NCBI GenBank assembly: GCA_016787045.1
Contig: JAEUVA010000046.1
Coordinates: 1 to 64,000 of the forward strand
Source of the DNA: Chitinophagales bacterium
GTDB taxonomy: Bacteria; Bacteroidota; Bacteroidia; Chitinophagales; LD1
Direction of reading: 5' to 3'
DNA: 64,000 nucleotides
Shown here: positions 21,512 through 30,554 of the stretch, piece by piece
How positions within the stretch are numbered: position 1 is the stretch's first letter
How the letters are laid out: every line of letters starts with the position of its first letter
Notes under the pieces: model-generated
Database searches by the model: none
Told to the model about the DNA's origin: nothing
Seen by the model: only the letters and a program-made list of their open reading frames with translations
Position numbers and translations under genes: made by a program

Positions 21512-22015
21512 CTATACCAAGTAGGCCGTGCCATTTCCTTTTTTATCAAACTGCACTTCTATGCGCTCTTTAAGGGTGGTGCTTAACGAAAGTCCAATAA
21601 AATCGGGAGTTACCGGAAATAGCTTGTGTTGTCTATCTACCAATACCACCGCCTGCACTTTTTTGGGAGAATACTGAAGCAAAGGTTGAAGCGCATAAAA
21701 CATGGTTTTGCCTGTGTTTGCTACATCATCTACCAGTATCACCACTTTGCCGTTTAAGGTACTTTGATTGTTTAGAGTAACCGGCTGGCTGAGTGGCTTA
21801 GATTTATCTATGCTCAACGAAAGCAGTTCAATATCCAACTTTTCAATTTTGTCTATTGCGGCTATCAGTTGCTTGGCATAAACCAGACCATTGTCTTTAA
21901 TGCCAATCATCACAATCTTTTTTTCGGCAAAATTTTCCTCCAAAATCTGATAGGCAATGCGAGTTGTTTTTTGTCGGATATCTTCTGCCGATAGAATTGC
22001 TATTTTTTTGCTCAT
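21512..22015 (-). CDS. Phosphoribosyltransferase-domain protein (PyrR-like fold)
   Basis: A 167-residue type I phosphoribosyltransferase fold. The PRPP loop VVILVDDVANTGKT occupies residues 91-104, with the paired acidic residues Asp96-Asp97. The N-terminal flexible segment and the 165-180 residue size resemble PyrR or hypoxanthine PRTases. It may act on a base or, like PyrR, in regulation. It starts 2 bp after the stop of the subtilase gene, so the two are co-transcribed although no shared role is obvious. Confidence 0.75.
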   Translation of the reverse strand: MSKKIAILSAEDIRQKTTRIAYQILEENFAEKKIVMIGIKDNGLVYAKQLIAAIDKIEKLDIELLSLSIDKSKPLSQPVTLNNQSTLNGKVVILVDDVANTGKTMFYALQPLLQYSPKKVQAVVLVDRQHKLFPVTPDFIGLSLSTTLKERIEVQFDKKGNGTAYLV

Positions 22016-22017
22016 AC

Positions 22018-24393
22018 TTATTGTTGCACAATGAATTTACCTGATACTACGTGCTCTTGATTAATGTTTATACGATAAAAATAACAACCGGCACTTAAAA
22101 GAGGACTGCGCAGGTCAGCTACTGAGTTAAATTTTTCGCAATGTATGGTTCTTCCTGTAACATCCCATATTTCTAAGTATCCGGCTTTGTTGTATAACGC
22201 ATTATCCGCAGTAATAAACGTAATAAACGAGCGGGTTGGGTTAGGCACTGCTTTTATGGAGTAATCCGACATTGCACTAAGTCCAACGCTGTAATCGCAG
22301 CTTCCATCATTCACATTGGCTAATGAGTAGTAATTATTTGCTGCTGTGTCTGTACAGCCGTAAACTTTTGCTATGCACCCACCGGTATCTACATTAGCTA
22401 TTGGCAAATAATTGATGCAAGCTGTATCAGTAGCGCCATACTTGATACACACCGCTGAACGGGTGAGTGCTGCAAAGCCATTGACCTTGCCATTTCCATA
22501 TTCAAAATTTGGCACAGCACCGGTAAATGAATCTGCCACCGCTGTGCAATTGATGGCCAGTTGAATTTCTTGATAGTTGGCACTTGGCTTTTGTTGCAAA
22601 TACAAAGCCGCTATGCCCGCTACTATGGGCGAAGCCATAGACGTACCTCCATTGCGCACATGCTTTTTGGTGATGTACACTTTGAGCCGGTTAGAGGGTG
22701 CCGTGGCAGAAGCGATGTACGCTGCATCGCCCGTGCAAATAGTGGTACTGCCGGTAGCTATTACATCCGGCTTTTGCAGACCTGTGCGCGTGGGGCCAAA
22801 ACTACTGGTAGCAAACCGCTTGCCTACTGTTTCGTTGTATGGAGCGGCTGTCATATCTCGGTAAACTCCATCGCGATCTATATACCCTGCCCGATTAGAA
22901 TAATTACCTACGGTAATCACCTTAGGGCTGCATTGCCAACTGCTAACCATGGTTTTCAAATAATCAGGATGCTTGTATCCGGGGAATTGTATGTACACTC
23001 CACCAATAGAGTCTAGCATGTTTGCCGAGCCATGCAATGATGAACTGCTCCATAAATCGAACTGCCCACTGCCGGTAGTTTGCAAGCGCCAAAGATGAGT
23101 GTTGTTAGATGGGCTGATGAGGAACTCTACATGATAACGGTCTTCGTCTAAAGTGATGCCGATACCCACATTGGCCAGTAAAGTATTTCCGCTGTATAGG
23201 TTTAGAAACTGCGTTACAAACTGCCCGGGAATAAGTGCAAAATCATGAACGCGCATGTAAATAGTTCTGGCAATATGCAAGCCGGTGTTATCATTGCAGC
23301 CAACTGCAAATTTTGCATCAGTAAAATTTGAAGTATCGGCCCAAAAATCAAAGTACACTTCGTTAGTAGCCGAATTGAAAGCAAAAAATGTATAAGAAGA
23401 GTCTGCTGTGATGGGGTATGTTAAGTGATGGGGAATATGCCCACCATTTCCTGCAGCTGCTACTAGACAACGGCCTCTTTTTTCTTCCAATAGATGTTCA
23501 ATAATTCTTGTGGCAGCATCGCGCCCATCGTGCGAGCCGTAGTAGGTTCCCACAGAAGTATTGATCACACAAGGCATACCCAATGCATCGGCTTTTTTGA
23601 AAATATAATCTACGGCATCTGCCACATGAGTCAAAAAGTTATTGTTGTCTAAAATGCGTACCGCAACAATATCTGCCTCGGGCGCTATACCGCGCAGTTC
23701 TTTTTCATAACCAGTGCCGTGCATAGAAAACCCATTGCCTGCAGCTATACCTGCCACACAAGTACCGTGTCCAAAATCGCTGGCGGGCGCTATGTGTGTG
23801 CAGTTGAAATTATCTATATCATACCAGTTCCATTGATTGCCGTATTGGTAAGGAAGCGGTTTATTGCCGCCATTCGCCACCGACTGATCCCAAATGTACC
23901 GAATACGTGTTTTGCCGGTTGCGGGGTTGGTAAAATCTTCGTGCTGCCAGTCAATGCCTCCATCAATTATTCCAATAATTACCCCTTTGCCTTTAAGTGA
24001 ATCTATCAATGGAGCGTATCCAATATGGATGCTATCCACATTGTTTCGCAGGCGAGCAGTGTCCATGAGTAAGGTTCCTTTGGAGCTAATGTTTTCAATT
24101 TTATGAATAGCATTTTCGGCCGCAAAAGCACGAAGTTTATCTAACGGCATACTTATAGAATGAACACCGGAATATCCGTATTTGTAAATGCCACCATGCT
24201 TTTCTACCGCTTGTTTCACCTCACCTTCAAACCCAAAAACTAACAAGTGTTCAAACTTGGCTGGTATACTTTCACGCAGCAAACGCTGCTGAGTGCGCAG
24301 GTCAAACTTGCTGTAGCTTACTTGTGCGGTTGTGCTCACACAACACCAAGTAAACAACACAAGCACAATAAAAACAGGTTTGCTTTTCAACAT
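22018..24393 (-). CDS. Secreted subtilisin-like serine protease (S8) with T9SS type A sorting domain
   Basis: Secreted endopeptidase of 791 residues from this start. The signal peptide is hydrophobic to VSTTAQ (residue ~24). The catalytic triad is Asp144 (IGIIDGGID), His208 (GHGTCVAG) and Ser584 (GGTSMASP), with a ~370-residue spacing between His and Ser that includes an inserted beta-rich domain. The C-terminal ~80 residues (VPNPTRSFITF to the end) form the por/T9SS sorting domain, removed on export through the outer membrane. The frame is open to 24471, but that start would put 26 non-signal residues ahead and overlap the divergent promoter. The start at 24393 is preferred. Confidence 0.88.
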   Translation of the reverse strand: MLKSKPVFIVLVLFTWCCVSTTAQVSYSKFDLRTQQRLLRESIPAKFEHLLVFGFEGEVKQAVEKHGGIYKYGYSGVHSISMPLDKLRAFAAENAIHKIENISSKGTLLMDTARLRNNVDSIHIGYAPLIDSLKGKGVIIGIIDGGIDWQHEDFTNPATGKTRIRYIWDQSVANGGNKPLPYQYGNQWNWYDIDNFNCTHIAPASDFGHGTCVAGIAAGNGFSMHGTGYEKELRGIAPEADIVAVRILDNNNFLTHVADAVDYIFKKADALGMPCVINTSVGTYYGSHDGRDAATRIIEHLLEEKRGRCLVAAAGNGGHIPHHLTYPITADSSYTFFAFNSATNEVYFDFWADTSNFTDAKFAVGCNDNTGLHIARTIYMRVHDFALIPGQFVTQFLNLYSGNTLLANVGIGITLDEDRYHVEFLISPSNNTHLWRLQTTGSGQFDLWSSSSLHGSANMLDSIGGVYIQFPGYKHPDYLKTMVSSWQCSPKVITVGNYSNRAGYIDRDGVYRDMTAAPYNETVGKRFATSSFGPTRTGLQKPDVIATGSTTICTGDAAYIASATAPSNRLKVYITKKHVRNGGTSMASPIVAGIAALYLQQKPSANYQEIQLAINCTAVADSFTGAVPNFEYGNGKVNGFAALTRSAVCIKYGATDTACINYLPIANVDTGGCIAKVYGCTDTAANNYYSLANVNDGSCDYSVGLSAMSDYSIKAVPNPTRSFITFITADNALYNKAGYLEIWDVTGRTIHCEKFNSVADLRSPLLSAGCYFYRININQEHVVSGKFIVQQ

Positions 24394-24428
24394 ATTGCTA
24401 TACAATGTTACTGCATTTTGCGAACAGT

Positions 24429-24461
24429 TTTGGCGCCACTTTGTTGAAAAAACTATTTTAG
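24429..24461 (+). promoter_or_regulatory. Promoter of the Fe-S oxidoreductase unit
   Basis: TTTG (429-432 of this kb), 21 nt, then TATTTTAG (24454-24461), 20 bp before the chosen start. It matches the Bacteroidota consensus with one -7 deviation. Confidence 0.5.
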
Positions 24462-24481
24462 CCCCAATCATACATTCACCT

Positions 24482-25804
24482 ATGCTGGTTTACTTTCAGA
24501 TATACTTGTTTATTGCCTTTGCCGCCATGGCGGGCTTCTATGCTTACCGCGGCTATCGCAGGGTTTACAACAACATCATGCTCGGTAAAAGCGAAGACCT
24601 TAACGACAATACCACCGAGCGCTTTAAAAACATGTTGCTGGTGGCTTTTGGCCAAAAAAAGATGTTCAAAAACATTACCCCTGCTATTTTGCACATGTTC
24701 ATCTATGTAGGTTTTATCATCACCCAAATTGAGTTGATAGAAGTGTTTATAGACGGAGTTACCGGTAAACACCGTGTTATTTATCACGCAGTAGAAAATA
24801 TTCCTTTTTTAAAATTCATTTACGTAGCCACCATATCATCTATAGAATTGATCTCTGTACTTGTTTTCATTGCTACGGTGGCATTTTTGAGCAGAAGATT
24901 TTTGATAAAAGTACCCCGCTTAAATAAACCTGAGCTAAAGGGATTTCCCGTACAAGATGCAGCCATCATCTTAATCTCTGAGATTTACCTGCTCACTTGT
25001 ATCTTTAGCATGAACACTGCCGATATGGCATTACATCATGGCGAATATGGTTTTGCGGTAAGCGGTCTGTTGCAACATTTTTTGAGCAACTGGGATGAGT
25101 CTTCACTACACCTCTTAGAGCGTGCCGGATGGTGGGGACACTACATAGGCGTACTTTTGTTGTTGGTCTATCTCCCCTACTCCAAACATTTGCATATTTT
25201 GCTGGCTTTCCCCAACACGTTTTTTGCGCGGCTCAACCCCAAGGGCTACATCAGCAATATGCCCGAAATAACCAAAGAGATAAAACTGATGATGGACCCC
25301 AGCGCAGTGCCACCACCCGCAGATGCTAATGCTGCTCCGGTAAAATTTGGTGCCAAAGATGTGATGGATTTAAGCTGGAAAAATCTGTTAGATGCCTACA
25401 CCTGCACCGAGTGCGGGCGTTGTACTTCGGCTTGCCCGGCAAACCAAACAGGCAAAATACTCTCTCCCCGAAAAATCATGATGGATACCCGCGACCGCTT
25501 GGAAGAAGTAGGTTCTATTGTAGCCGCTAACAACGGTGTTTGGAAAGAAGACGGAAAGAGCTTGATTGAAAATGGCTACATCAGCATAGAAGAACTACGC
25601 GCCTGTACCACTTGCAATGCTTGTGTAGAAGAATGCCCTGTGATGATTTCGCCATTAGACATTATTGTGCAATTGCGCAGAAATTTGGTAATGGAAGACA
25701 GCAACGCACCCGCTGAGTGGACCGGCATGTTTACCAACATGGAAAACAACGGTGCCCCATGGCAGTTTAGCCAGCAGGATAGGTTAAAATGGATTGATAA
25801 TTGA
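24482..25804 (+). CDS. Membrane-bound 4Fe-4S electron-transfer protein (HdrC/DsrMK-like)
   Basis: A 440-residue inner-membrane protein. Five or so hydrophobic segments fill residues 1-230. A cytoplasmic dicluster ferredoxin domain follows, with motifs CTECGRCTSACP (308-319) and CTTCNACVEECP (375-386). Such proteins pass electrons between the quinone pool and a soluble CCG-domain partner, here the gene at 26246. The frame is open to 24332, but the upstream part overlaps the divergent protease, and the promoter supports 24482. The last residues (IDN) and the stop are encoded by the left inverted repeat of the inserted cassette, so the native C-terminus may have been slightly altered. Confidence 0.85.
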   Translation: MLVYFQIYLFIAFAAMAGFYAYRGYRRVYNNIMLGKSEDLNDNTTERFKNMLLVAFGQKKMFKNITPAILHMFIYVGFIITQIELIEVFIDGVTGKHRVIYHAVENIPFLKFIYVATISSIELISVLVFIATVAFLSRRFLIKVPRLNKPELKGFPVQDAAIILISEIYLLTCIFSMNTADMALHHGEYGFAVSGLLQHFLSNWDESSLHLLERAGWWGHYIGVLLLLVYLPYSKHLHILLAFPNTFFARLNPKGYISNMPEITKEIKLMMDPSAVPPPADANAAPVKFGAKDVMDLSWKNLLDAYTCTECGRCTSACPANQTGKILSPRKIMMDTRDRLEEVGSIVAANNGVWKEDGKSLIENGYISIEELRACTTCNACVEECPVMISPLDIIVQLRRNLVMEDSNAPAEWTGMFTNMENNGAPWQFSQQDRLKWIDN

Positions 25805-26238
25805 TAAGTTAATATTGATTACTGACCACCACCAAAAATTGCGTATGAATAGTACAATGCTCAAAAACAGAACCAAGCAATTTGCTCACAGATGCGTAAG
25901 GGCAGCAATGAACCTGCCGGAAAATAAATTAGGCAGACATATTTCATCTCAACTTATCCGCTGCTCTTCTTCTGTTGCTGCTAACTATAGAGCCGTATGT
26001 CTTGCACACTCAAAGGCAGCTTTTGCGGCAAAGTTGAGCATTGTAATTGACGAGTCAGATGAGTCGGCATTTTGGTTAGAATTTGCGCTTGAAGAAAAGT
26101 TATTTACTGGCCGACAAGTATCACCACTAATCAAAGAAGCTACCGAATTGTGCAACATTTTCATGTCTTCCAGAAAGACAGTGAATAATCGTAATACATG
26201 AGTACGCAATAATCATTCATCAATTATCAACTATCAAT
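25793..26238. mobile_element. Putative inserted cassette bounded by AT-rich inverted repeats
   Basis: Imperfect terminal inverted repeats, ATTGATAATTGATAAGTT at 25793-25810 and its near complement at 26219-26238 (15 of 18 positions match), enclose only the four-helix-bundle gene. The segment separates two genes normally adjacent in one electron-transfer unit. No transposase is encoded. Confidence 0.45.
25845..26201 (+). CDS. Four-helix bundle protein (23S rRNA intervening-sequence family)
   Basis: A 118-residue all-helical protein of the four-helix bundle family first found inside 23S rRNA intervening sequences and related to the Avd accessory proteins of diversity-generating retroelements. 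Typical marks: FAHRCVRAAMNLPENKLGRHISSQLIRCSSSVAANYR in shortened form (LIRCSSSVAANYR is the family core), then ALEEKLF and LIKEATELCNIF. Its function is unknown; a nucleic-acid-binding role is suspected for the family. It lies between two Fe-S genes and is unrelated to them. A start at 25794 is possible but lies in the inverted repeat. Confidence 0.85.
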   Translation: MNSTMLKNRTKQFAHRCVRAAMNLPENKLGRHISSQLIRCSSSVAANYRAVCLAHSKAAFAAKLSIVIDESDESAFWLEFALEEKLFTGRQVSPLIKEATELCNIFMSSRKTVNNRNT

Positions 26239-26245
26239 CAAAGTT

Positions 26246-27043
26246 ATGCAAGTAAAATCATACGCTGAATATGCCGCTAGTGGCGAAACCCCCGAAGTAC
26301 TGTTTTGGGTGGGTTGTGCCGGAAGTTTTGACCAAAGAGCGCAAAAAGTTACCCGCTCTTTTGTAAAAATTTTGAACCATCTCAATATCAAGTTTGCAGT
26401 GTTAGGCAGCGAAGAAAGTTGCACAGGCGACCCTGCAAAACGTGCCGGAAACGAGTTTGTGTACCAAATGCTCGCCTTGCAAAATATTGAAGTGATGAAT
26501 GGCTATGGTGTACGAAAAATTGTAACCACTTGCCCACACTGTTTCAATATACTAAAAAATGAATACCCATCTTTGGGCGGAAATTATGAGGTGGTACACC
26601 ACACCACTTATTTGCAACAACTCATTGATCAGGGAAAGATAAAACTAACTGACACCAACCAGTTTAAAGGCAAACGCATTACTTACCACGACTCTTGCTA
26701 CCTGGGTCGTGCTAACGAAATTTACGAGGCACCACGTAAAGTATTAGAAGAACTAGATGCTGAACTGGTAGAGATGAAAAGCTGCCGCACCAAGGGGCTT
26801 TGTTGTGGCGCGGGTGGTGCGCAAATGTTTAAAGAAGATGAGCCGGGAAAAAAGCGCATCAACATTGCCCGCACCGAAGAAGCCCTAGAAACCGATGCTC
26901 AGATTGTAGCTGCGGCTTGCCCATTTTGCAACACCATGATGACCGATGGGGTAAAGAGTTTTGAAAAACAAAGCACCGTTAAGGTCTATGACATTGCTGA
27001 GTTGATTGCAGCCGGACAGGGCTTAGATACTATTCAACTTTAA
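26246..27043 (+). CDS. CCG-domain Fe-S oxidoreductase (HdrB/GlpC-like)
   Basis: A 265-residue soluble partner of the membrane Fe-S protein upstream. It has two cysteine-rich CCG domains: the first has CAGSFD and TTCPHC, the second has YHDSCYLGR and GLCCGAGGAQMF plus CPFCNTM. In heterodisulfide reductase subunit B these cysteines bind a non-cubane cluster at the redox site. Substrate here is unknown; similar pairs in aerobic Bacteroidota are annotated only as Fe-S oxidoreductases. The preceding 40 bp is the right end of the inserted cassette, so its expression may now depend on read-through. Confidence 0.85.
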   Translation: MQVKSYAEYAASGETPEVLFWVGCAGSFDQRAQKVTRSFVKILNHLNIKFAVLGSEESCTGDPAKRAGNEFVYQMLALQNIEVMNGYGVRKIVTTCPHCFNILKNEYPSLGGNYEVVHHTTYLQQLIDQGKIKLTDTNQFKGKRITYHDSCYLGRANEIYEAPRKVLEELDAELVEMKSCRTKGLCCGAGGAQMFKEDEPGKKRINIARTEEALETDAQIVAAACPFCNTMMTDGVKSFEKQSTVKVYDIAELIAAGQGLDTIQL

Positions 27044-27047
27044 GTGA

Positions 27048-27671
27048 TTACTTCTTCTTAAAGTCACCGCGCTTCCATGCGCGGATAAACTCAGCCCAAG
27101 CCAATGGGTTAAATATGTTTTGTGGAGGAGTTTGACCGTAGTAATAATTTTTTGCAGATGTTTGGCGCAAAGCAATACTGGTTCCTTCGTAGGCATCGCG
27201 CTCTAAGCGGGCACCCAACTCTGCCAGTTTTTCACGCTCTAAGTTTCTCTTAGCCCGCTCCAAGTCATCGGTAGGTGGTTTGGTATTGATAAACACCGTA
27301 CCAAAATCTTCTCTTCGCCAAGGCAAAATTAAGGTTTCGGGCAGGTAGTAATCGGTTTTTGTCATCAATTGAATCACCGAAAACTTTTCTGTTTCTAAAT
27401 TCACCGGAATGATATACACCATTGGCTTATAGCCCACGCTGGTAAAAAGCAACGTATCTCCCTCATGTGCTGCAAACGAAAAAAAACCATCGGGCCCTGC
27501 TGTAGCTGCCAATCCCCGATTAGTAATGGTAATGTGTGCAAATGGTACACCCATCAAGCTATCGGCACTCATAGCATACCCCGAAAACTGAATGAGTTTC
27601 ATTTGCGCCAACTGCGCATTAAGAGCAGTAGTAAAAAGGAATAGGAGAAATAATAATCTCAGTTTGTTCAT
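27048..27671 (-). CDS. Secreted protein with carboxypeptidase-like regulatory domain
   Basis: A 207-residue protein: signal peptide to NAQ (~20), then one beta-sandwich of the CarboxypepD_reg_2 type (GYAMSADSLMGVPFAHITI, FSFAAHEGDTLLFTSVGYKP) to about residue 110, then a charged helical tail rich in Arg/Glu/Lys. The same module opens TonB receptors, but here no barrel follows. The stop is 4 bp from the converging CCG gene. It is probably in one transcript with the gene at 27752 upstream. Role unknown. Confidence 0.75.
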   Translation of the reverse strand: MNKLRLLFLLFLFTTALNAQLAQMKLIQFSGYAMSADSLMGVPFAHITITNRGLAATAGPDGFFSFAAHEGDTLLFTSVGYKPMVYIIPVNLETEKFSVIQLMTKTDYYLPETLILPWRREDFGTVFINTKPPTDDLERAKRNLEREKLAELGARLERDAYEGTSIALRQTSAKNYYYGQTPPQNIFNPLAWAEFIRAWKRGDFKKK

Positions 27672-27751
27672 TACTATTCAAAAATATAAATCATCAACTG
27701 TTTTTGGACGAATTATTGCTCAAGCAGCATGCTGTTGTAAACTATTAACAC

Positions 27752-28753
27752 CTATTTTGGTGTTTCTACCTGCTTGGGCAACTCCGGCTGATTTTTGGGC
27801 TTGCCAAATAATGGAACAGGCACCGGTGGGTTATTATCTTGATTTATAGCAAACGTAAATACCCGCTCCACCCAATTCCACTTATCGCTTTTCCAAATAA
27901 AACCCTCGTACGTGCCATCGGGCACATAGCTAAAAGTAGCGCCTTTGGCCTTATCGGTAGGCGGAGCTACATGATCAAACACCACCATTTGTAATTCGGG
28001 GTCATAATTAAATACTGTAGGTGCGTTGTACTTGTACTCTATAAAAAACCGATGGAGTGTATCGTAACGTTTGTTGCGAAACGAATCTTCTTCCATTTTA
28101 ATATGAATAACGGGAGCGCCAAATATGGGTGTACCCTTTTCATTAAATGTGAGTATCTCCAATACTTTTCTGCGGGTGAGTAAATCAGCGGCTTCATAGC
28201 CAAAGAGAGTATAAACCGGCTTGCGGTTAACGTAGTTAGTTACAATGTTATAGTACAAGCACCCATACCAGTTTTCGTTGGTAAGCACGCGCTGCGAGTG
28301 ATAAGTCATAGTATCCGAGCGGTCGTGCAACGGAAAAAATTTTGGTTTGCTGCTGCGCATTTGCATCACTCCAAAATACCGAAACTTGCCCCCGGGCAAT
28401 ACCAACTGCCAGGTAAAAATGCGAAAAGCACTATCCGGTGCATAGATTTTTGACACCGTATAGAGTGAATCAAACGGAAAGTAGAATGAGTTCTCTATGG
28501 TCAACGCCCTAACAAATGAGGGAATAAAAGCATAACATGCCTTTTGCCGATTTGATAAAAGTGAATCGTAGGTCAACTCCTCCCCCAGCCGCGCAAGCGT
28601 ATCTTCAATCAACCTAATTTTTGCCAAATCCTTCTTCCCTATTTCTCTATTATCGGTGATTGCTGCCGATGCCGGAGCAACAACCGGTTTACCTTTTTGA
28701 GCCAAAAGCCAAAAGGGAATAATTAGAAAAAGAAGTGTAACAGGTTTCAACAT
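27752..28753 (-). CDS. Hypothetical exported protein
   Basis: A 333-residue protein with a signal peptide (MLKPVTLLFLIIPFWLLAQ). The mature part has mixed alpha/beta composition with many aromatic residues and no catalytic motif I recognise. A proline-rich C-terminus (NNPPVPVPLFGKPKNQPELP) ends it. It precedes the carboxypeptidase-domain gene by 81 bp in the same direction. It appears to be a Bacteroidota-specific periplasmic or outer-membrane-associated protein. Confidence 0.7.
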   Translation of the reverse strand: MLKPVTLLFLIIPFWLLAQKGKPVVAPASAAITDNREIGKKDLAKIRLIEDTLARLGEELTYDSLLSNRQKACYAFIPSFVRALTIENSFYFPFDSLYTVSKIYAPDSAFRIFTWQLVLPGGKFRYFGVMQMRSSKPKFFPLHDRSDTMTYHSQRVLTNENWYGCLYYNIVTNYVNRKPVYTLFGYEAADLLTRRKVLEILTFNEKGTPIFGAPVIHIKMEEDSFRNKRYDTLHRFFIEYKYNAPTVFNYDPELQMVVFDHVAPPTDKAKGATFSYVPDGTYEGFIWKSDKWNWVERVFTFAINQDNNPPVPVPLFGKPKNQPELPKQVETPK

Positions 28754-28821
28754 TGTGTTTTAAACGGCAGCTTTAGATTTTTTATTGCTTCAAACTTAAC
28801 GCCAACTTATCTAAAAACAAC

Positions 28822-28851
28822 AAAGCGCTGGTGTACACACCAACGCTTTGT
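28822..28851 (-). terminator. Terminator after ndk
   Basis: A long inverted repeat, CAAAGCGTTGGTGT / ACACCAGCGCTTTG on the minus strand with one mismatch, lies 24 bp after the ndk stop. The T-run is weak. Confidence 0.6.
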
Positions 28852-28874
28852 GAATTTTTGTAGAATGAAACAGC

Positions 28875-29288
28875 TTAAAAACGCTCCAACCCGCTAAAGT
28901 GAAAACTAGCTTCTATCTCTGCGTTAGCATCGCTATCGCTACCGTGTACAGCATTGCGTTCTATGTTTTTAGCAAACAACTTGCGGATGGTTCCTGCATC
29001 GGCTTTCTCGGGGTTAGTGGCTCCAATTAGTTTGCGGAAATCTTCTACTGCATTGTCTTTTTCTAATACTGCGGCTACAATAGGGCCTTCGGTCATAAAC
29101 GCTACTAATTCGCCAAAAAACGGGCGCTCTTTATGGATGGCATAAAACTCTTCTGCTTTCTCTTTAGAAAGGCGGGTGAGTTTCATGGCCTGAATCTTAA
29201 ATCCGGCCTGAGTAATCATATCAATAATTTTTCCGGTGTGGCCGTCTGCTACTGCATCGGGCTTAATCATAGTGAGGGTAATGGCCAT
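28875..29288 (-). CDS. ndk: Nucleoside diphosphate kinase
   Basis: Transfers the gamma phosphate of ATP to nucleoside diphosphates, keeping (d)NTP pools balanced. The 137-residue protein has the phosphohistidine His115 in NAVHGSDS, the N-terminal TMIKPDAV strand, and the KPN-loop region, all standard. It has a strong promoter (29327-29357) and its own terminator, so it is monocistronic. Confidence 0.96.
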   Translation of the reverse strand: MAITLTMIKPDAVADGHTGKIIDMITQAGFKIQAMKLTRLSKEKAEEFYAIHKERPFFGELVAFMTEGPIVAAVLEKDNAVEDFRKLIGATNPEKADAGTIRKLFAKNIERNAVHGSDSDANAEIEASFHFSGLERF

Positions 29289-29326
29289 TTTTTATTTCGT
29301 TTTTGTTGGTTTTTGAAAAGCGCGGG

Positions 29327-29357
29327 CGAAAATAGGTGAAGCAAGGAGTTTTGCAAA
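29327..29357 (-). promoter_or_regulatory. Promoter of ndk
   Basis: Minus strand TTTG (29354-29357), exactly 19 nt, then TATTTTCG (29327-29334), followed by a GC-rich discriminator CCCGCGC. Confidence 0.6.
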
Positions 29358-29431
29358 TGTATGTGTAGTATTGTTGGATTAGCGAGGCGAAAACTTATCT
29401 ACTTATGTATCGTTAAACAAGAACCAAACTC

Positions 29432-30469
29432 ATGCTCATGTTTCGCCTTACTACCTTTTTGCTATTGGTCATTACCATTTCTTCGTGCAAAACCAACTTG
29501 GTTTACATTTCTGTGCTACACCCTGCACCTGTAAGCGTTCGTGGCAGTGCTAAAACAGCAGGGCTGCTCAACCGCGCAGTACCCGACCCTACAAATGCCA
29601 AGCTAAACGAGCTACACAATGCTTTGGGGGCTAATACCAAAGCTATTACAAAAGAAGGCAGTGCACAGGCACTGGACGGTTTAAAAAATGCGCTGATAGA
29701 GCAAAACCGTTTTAGTCAGCTAAAAACGATTACATCACCGCCCTATTATTCTTCTATGATAGGAAGTTTTTCTCCGCCACTTGCGTGGGAAGATGTCCGC
29801 AAAATTTGCCAAAAAGACAGCGTGGACGTGTTACTCACTTTAGAAGTATTTGACACTCGCCTGAGCATACCACCGCCCGCCATACCCAGCACACCACAAA
29901 CGGTGGGCGAGGTAGTAACTGGAGTGTTGAACACACAAATACCTATTACCACCGATATAAAAACGGGCTGGCGCATTTATGACCCTAAGTTAAACACCAT
30001 TAATGATGAAGTGTACCTCAACAACAGTTTCACGTTTACAGCAGGTGTACTCAACGCTCCGCAGGCAGTAGCCGCGCTAATGGGCCGAAAAGAACTCATT
30101 AAACAAAATGCCGATCAATTGGGGCGCAACTATTCAACCCGCATACTCCCCTACTGGCAGCAGGTAACCCGCGACTACTACGTTAAAGGCAGCCCGGCAT
30201 TCCGCACTGCTATACGCAAAGCCCGCACCGGCAACTGGAACGAAGCAGGTGAACTCTGGAAAAGCGAAACTCAAAACCATAAACGGAAAGTGGCCGGAAG
30301 AGCTTGCTACAACATGGCCATTATCAGCGAAATAAATGGTGAACTCAATGAAGCCGTGCGCTGGGCTCAAAAGTCTTATGAAGATTACAACAACCGACTG
30401 GCATTGGGGTATGTGAAAATTCTCCGCAACCGCCAAGTCAGCGAACAGGTGCTGGATTTTCAGCAATGA
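29432..30469 (+). CDS. Lipoprotein of the DUF6340 type
   Basis: A 345-residue lipoprotein: signal sequence with lipobox ISSC (Cys19). It opens with LVYISVLHPAPVSV, the beta-strand motif of a Bacteroidota family I assign to DUF6340, and has a C-terminal pair of TPR-like helices (GRACYNMAIISEINGELNEAVRWAQKSYE in part) near residues 290-325. Predicted to be anchored in the periplasm or outer membrane. The function of the family is unknown. A start at 29438 is equally possible. Confidence 0.65.
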   Translation: MLMFRLTTFLLLVITISSCKTNLVYISVLHPAPVSVRGSAKTAGLLNRAVPDPTNAKLNELHNALGANTKAITKEGSAQALDGLKNALIEQNRFSQLKTITSPPYYSSMIGSFSPPLAWEDVRKICQKDSVDVLLTLEVFDTRLSIPPPAIPSTPQTVGEVVTGVLNTQIPITTDIKTGWRIYDPKLNTINDEVYLNNSFTFTAGVLNAPQAVAALMGRKELIKQNADQLGRNYSTRILPYWQQVTRDYYVKGSPAFRTAIRKARTGNWNEAGELWKSETQNHKRKVAGRACYNMAIISEINGELNEAVRWAQKSYEDYNNRLALGYVKILRNRQVSEQVLDFQQ

Positions 30470-30554
30470 TTTTGCTTGCTAAGCATAGCTGCATCAACAA
30501 AGTTTAACGCTGTAGTATAAACAGACTGCATCACACTGCAAGGCCGTTTCTGCT

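Noticed and set aside
22018-24471. Protease start at 24471
   Set aside because: It places 26 non-signal residues ahead of a good signal peptide and overlaps the divergent promoter.
24332-24481. Longer N-terminus for the membrane Fe-S protein
   Set aside because: It overlaps the subtilase start and lies upstream of the -7 box.
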